24,493 nucleotides of DNA from Sulfurospirillum sp. UBA1314 (GTDB taxonomy: Bacteria; Campylobacterota; Campylobacteria; Campylobacterales; Sulfurospirillaceae): the NCBI GenBank assembly GCA_002307095.1, contig DBTO01000046.1, forward strand, positions 1 through 24,493. The letters are read 5' to 3'. The translations under genes were made by a program, and so were the position numbers. This document shows positions 21,779 through 24,493 of the stretch, piece after piece. The notes beneath the pieces are model-generated. The model searched no databases. It was not told where the DNA came from and worked only from the letters and a program-made list of their open reading frames with translations. Positions within the stretch are counted from its first letter, which is position 1. Each line of letters starts with the position of its first letter.

Positions 21779-23293
21779 ATGGCGCATATTACGGTTGATG
21801 GCACGGTATTAGAAGTTAAAGCGGGTGCTTTGTTAATTGAAGAGCTCCTTGCACATAAGATCAATATCCCCCATTTTTGTTACCACCCAGCCCTTGGAAA
21901 AGATGGCAATTGTCGTATGTGTATGGTCGAAATTGAAGGGCAAAAACGTCCACAAATCGCCTGTGATACGCCCATAAAAGAGGGCATGATCGTTCGTACC
22001 AAAGGTGCCAACATCGACCGCGTTAAACGTTCGATTTTAGAGCTTGAACTCATCAATCACCCCATCGACTGTCCTATTTGTGACCAAGCAGGAGAGTGTT
22101 CCCTTCAAAATTATTATATGGATGTGGGACTCTATGAGAGTCGTTTAAGCACGCCTAAAACAAGAGGCGAAAAGCATGTCGATCTTGGAGCAAATGTTGT
22201 GCTCGATCAAGAGCGTTGTGTGCTCTGTACACGCTGTGTGCGCTTTACCAAAAACATTACCAAGACTAATGAACTGGGTGTTCTCTCACGCGCTGATCAT
22301 TCGGTCATTAGCACATTTCCCGGTTCGAAACTTTCCAATCCTTATGCGATGAATGTGGTTGATCTTTGCCCCGTGGGAGCGCTCACCAGCCAAGATTTTC
22401 GCTTCCAAAAACGGGTCTGGTTTTTAAACACCAAAGAGGCGATCTGCAACCAGTGTGCAAGAGGGTGTTCCCTTTTTGTCGATCATCACAAAGAAAAATA
22501 CAAAAATGAGATGATCTACCGCTATCGCCCACGGTTCAATGAGACGATCAATGGGTATTTTATCTGCGATGAGGGACGTTTAAGTTACCACAAAGAGAAC
22601 GAAAACCAAGCATTTCACGCCCTGATTCGGGGTCAAATAAGCGAATACGAATACGCTGAGGGAAAACTAACGCGCCTTCTTAAACGCCACCTTGGCAAAA
22701 CCACATTTTTGCTCTCATCAAACCTCTCTTTAGAAGAGATGGTACGGGTGCAAAAGCTCTCAAAACTGTATGAAATCACACTCAATGCCTACGAGCCCGA
22801 GCGATTTGATACCGCTTTTGGCGATGACTTTTTAAAATGCAATGACCGCTCCGCCAACGCCAGAGCGTTACCGCTTTTAGGCATTGAGACGAGTAAAGAG
22901 GGGTTGGAAACAGCCCTTGAAAAGGCAGAATTGGTCGTGCTTATCGGGCGCAGTGATGCCATAAAGATCAAAGAGATGGGCTATACGCGCAATATGGTGA
23001 TTCTCTGCGCAAGCTGTGAGGTTACATGTAAAGAGGTGGAACTGGTTCTCCCCATCGCTTCGCACACCAGACGCGAGGGCAGTTTCATCAATGTGGATGG
23101 CTTTGTGCAGTACAGCGCCTGTGCCATCCAAAGCGAGCACGGGCACAAAACATTGCTAACACTCTTAGCTGCCATTTTAGGCGATACACTCTTTACATGT
23201 AAAGAGGTTTGGGAAGCCGAACTCTTCTTTTATGAGGTGCTTAAAGGAATTACGTTTGAGTCTTTGAAAACCACACCAAAGATTGCCCTATGA
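21779..23293 (+). CDS. nuoG: Complex I subunit NuoG, short form
   Basis: The iron-sulfur subunit of NADH-quinone oxidoreductase, carrying electrons through the peripheral arm. Cluster ligands visible: [2Fe-2S] Cys34, 45, 48, 62; His94 with Cys98, 101, 107 (N5); Cys147, 150, 153, 197 (N4); and Cys223, 226, 230, 263 (N7-like). The remaining C-terminal part is only about 240 residues, so the protein is 504 long versus about 770-900 for most NuoG; most of the molybdopterin-like domain is missing. The gene begins an operon, without nuoF before it, and overlaps nuoH by ATGA. Two palindromes sit near its 3' end, encoding VTCK and FTCK. I see no frameshift, so the short form looks intact. Confidence 0.9.
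   Translation: MAHITVDGTVLEVKAGALLIEELLAHKINIPHFCYHPALGKDGNCRMCMVEIEGQKRPQIACDTPIKEGMIVRTKGANIDRVKRSILELELINHPIDCPICDQAGECSLQNYYMDVGLYESRLSTPKTRGEKHVDLGANVVLDQERCVLCTRCVRFTKNITKTNELGVLSRADHSVISTFPGSKLSNPYAMNVVDLCPVGALTSQDFRFQKRVWFLNTKEAICNQCARGCSLFVDHHKEKYKNEMIYRYRPRFNETINGYFICDEGRLSYHKENENQAFHALIRGQISEYEYAEGKLTRLLKRHLGKTTFLLSSNLSLEEMVRVQKLSKLYEITLNAYEPERFDTAFGDDFLKCNDRSANARALPLLGIETSKEGLETALEKAELVVLIGRSDAIKIKEMGYTRNMVILCASCEVTCKEVELVLPIASHTRREGSFINVDGFVQYSACAIQSEHGHKTLLTLLAAILGDTLFTCKEVWEAELFFYEVLKGITFESLKTTPKIAL
23022..23032. repeat. TTACATGTAAA palindrome, copy 15 (in nuoG)
   Basis: Core TTACATGTAA at 23022-23031, 11 of 12 to the long form. Read as Val-Thr-Cys-Lys. Confidence 0.9.
23192..23203. 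repeat. TTTACATGTAAA palindrome, copy 16 (in nuoG)
   Basis: Perfect 12-bp palindrome, extended by flanks to an 18-bp palindrome CTCTTTACATGTAAAGAG (23189-23206). Read as Phe-Thr-Cys-Lys, 170 bases after copy 15. Confidence 0.9.
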
Positions 23294-24493
23294 GCACTCT
23301 TAGCATTTTTGTGGTCATCCTCAACGTCATTTTAGCACTCCTTTTTTCGCTTGGATTAGCACCGGTTTTAGTCTGGGTGGAACGTCGTGTGGCAGGACTT
23401 ATTCAAGATCGTTTGGGTCCCAATCGCTGTCATATCAAGGGTATTCGTTTGGGTGGACTCATTCAGTCCATTGCTGATATGCTCAAACTGGTCTTCAAAG
23501 AGGACTTCCAACCCAAAGCCATTCAAGAGAGCTTTTTCTTTTCCTTAGCCCCTGTCATCGTCTTTGTCTCCGCGTTTTTGAGTTTTATGGTGATGCCCTT
23601 TGCCGATGATCTGATCATCAACGGTGAGCGTTTCATCATGCAGGGTTTGCCGACAGATCTGGGCATTCTTTGGTTTTTAGCGCTAGCAGGATTGAGCGTT
23701 TATGGCATTATGCTAGGCGGTTGGGCGAGTCGTAGCAAATACTCTCTTTTGGGTGCGATGCGAGCAGGTGCGCAAGTCATCAGCTACGAAGCGGCGATGG
23801 GACTTTCCGTGGTTTCACTGCTCATCACCTATGGTTCGATTCATCTAGGCGACATTGTGGCGTATCAAGGTGAGCTTCTTTTTGGGTTTATTCCGGCGTG
23901 GGGCATTATCGTTCAGCCGATTGCGGCGATTATTTTTATCGTCACCGCGTTCGCCGAAGCCAACCGCACACCGTTTGATTTAGCCGAAGGCGAGAGCGAA
24001 ATCGTCGGCGGTTACCACACCGAATACAGCGCGATGCGGTTTGGACTCTTTTTTGTGGGCGAATACGTCGCGATGAGCGCCTCTTCAGCGTTAATTGTAA
24101 CCCTCTTTTTGGGTGGTTATCATCTGCCCTACCTCAATACCCAAACGCTTCAAACCACCATGCCTTACGTATTAGGCTTCATCATCTTAGCGCTTCCTTT
24201 GGGCAGTTTTTATGCGATGCGTTGGATCAAAAAACATAACCGATGGTATCTCAAAAGCGATGTACGAAACACCGAGAGTGCGGTGTTGCAAAAAGGGTTG
24301 ATCGGGCTTAATGTTCTGGTCATTGTTGGGCTTGGAGCACTGCTGTATCTAGGGCTTACACCAACCTCTACGAATGTTGCAACCGCGGTGATTCAGATCT
24401 CAACCTTTGCGATCAAACTCCTTTTGATGAACTTTGTCTTTGTTTGGGTGCGCTGGACTTTGCCTCGATTTCGTTACGATCAGTTGCAAACCC
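23290..24493 (+). CDS. nuoH: Complex I subunit NuoH, 3'-truncated by window edge
   Basis: An integral membrane subunit of NADH-quinone oxidoreductase at the junction with the peripheral arm, lining the quinone chamber. The frame is open from ATG 23290, inside the nuoG stop (ATGA), to the window end: about 401 residues, no stop. It has numerous hydrophobic segments and the family hallmarks: WVERRVAGLIQDRLGPNR near the start, the block AQVISYEAAMGLS and the acidic loop FAEANRTPFDLAEGESEIVG followed by GYHTEYS. The visible length already exceeds that of many NuoH proteins (about 325-350), with an extra hydrophobic C-terminal part. It has no strong ribosome site of its own and is likely coupled to nuoG. 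Confidence 0.93.
   Translation, partial: MSTLSIFVVILNVILALLFSLGLAPVLVWVERRVAGLIQDRLGPNRCHIKGIRLGGLIQSIADMLKLVFKEDFQPKAIQESFFFSLAPVIVFVSAFLSFMVMPFADDLIINGERFIMQGLPTDLGILWFLALAGLSVYGIMLGGWASRSKYSLLGAMRAGAQVISYEAAMGLSVVSLLITYGSIHLGDIVAYQGELLFGFIPAWGIIVQPIAAIIFIVTAFAEANRTPFDLAEGESEIVGGYHTEYSAMRFGLFFVGEYVAMSASSALIVTLFLGGYHLPYLNTQTLQTTMPYVLGFIILALPLGSFYAMRWIKKHNRWYLKSDVRNTESAVLQKGLIGLNVLVIVGLGALLYLGLTPTSTNVATAVIQISTFAIKLLLMNFVFVWVRWTLPRFRYDQLQT

Noticed and set aside
1921..23203. Dispersed palindromes as a CRISPR array
   Set aside because: The copies are irregularly spaced by hundreds to thousands of bases, fall inside genes, and no cas gene is present.

Overview
The window looks like a chromosomal segment from a free-living, respiratory member of the Campylobacterota, most likely Sulfurospirillum or a close relative. 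The evidence is the Epsilon-type protein sequences, a split CetA/CetB energy-taxis receptor, a TorA-like S/N-oxide reductase paired with a monohaem cytochrome (as Cj0264c/Cj0265c in Campylobacter), and histidine kinases with an AHQWRQPL H-box. The assignment rests on recognised families, not on a database search.

Layout. 1-1916: 3' part of fusA (EF-G) and its terminator. 2043-4719: methionine uptake operon metN-metI-metQ with promoter, an inverted repeat before metQ, and a terminator. 4754-4860: tRNA-Arg(CCT) with its promoter. 4924-6452: Lrp/AsnC regulator with two matching operator-like sites, then an EamA exporter. 6441-8656: an aldo/keto reductase (minus) divergent from a SagB/ThcOx-type two-domain nitroreductase (plus). 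8767-11665: a DASS dicarboxylate-type transporter (plus) convergent with a MATE exporter (minus). 11751-14988: Tat-exported molybdoenzyme and cytochrome c. 15066-19061: a tightly overlapping set of response regulator, periplasmic SBP_bac_5 protein and histidine kinase, read as a three-part sensory system probably serving the reductase. 19108-21037 (minus): cetB-cetA, with a chemoreceptor zinc-binding domain on CetA. 21169-21645 (minus): small membrane-anchored FixH/YtkA-like protein. 21740-24493: start of a complex I operon beginning with a short nuoG, then nuoH running off the end.

Together these genes describe a respiratory, chemotactic lifestyle: periplasmic anaerobic respiration and its sensing, energy taxis, a proton-pumping complex I, plus uptake and export functions.

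The most striking feature is not a gene. A palindrome, TTACATGTAA, usually as TTTACATGTAAA, occurs 16 times. Seven copies lie in the roughly 1.6 kb of intergenic DNA and nine inside genes. In two places it forms close inverted pairs, and at the fusA end one arm is part of the terminator stem. This resembles the distribution of HIP1 or of DNA-uptake sequences; I do not know a published description for this motif.
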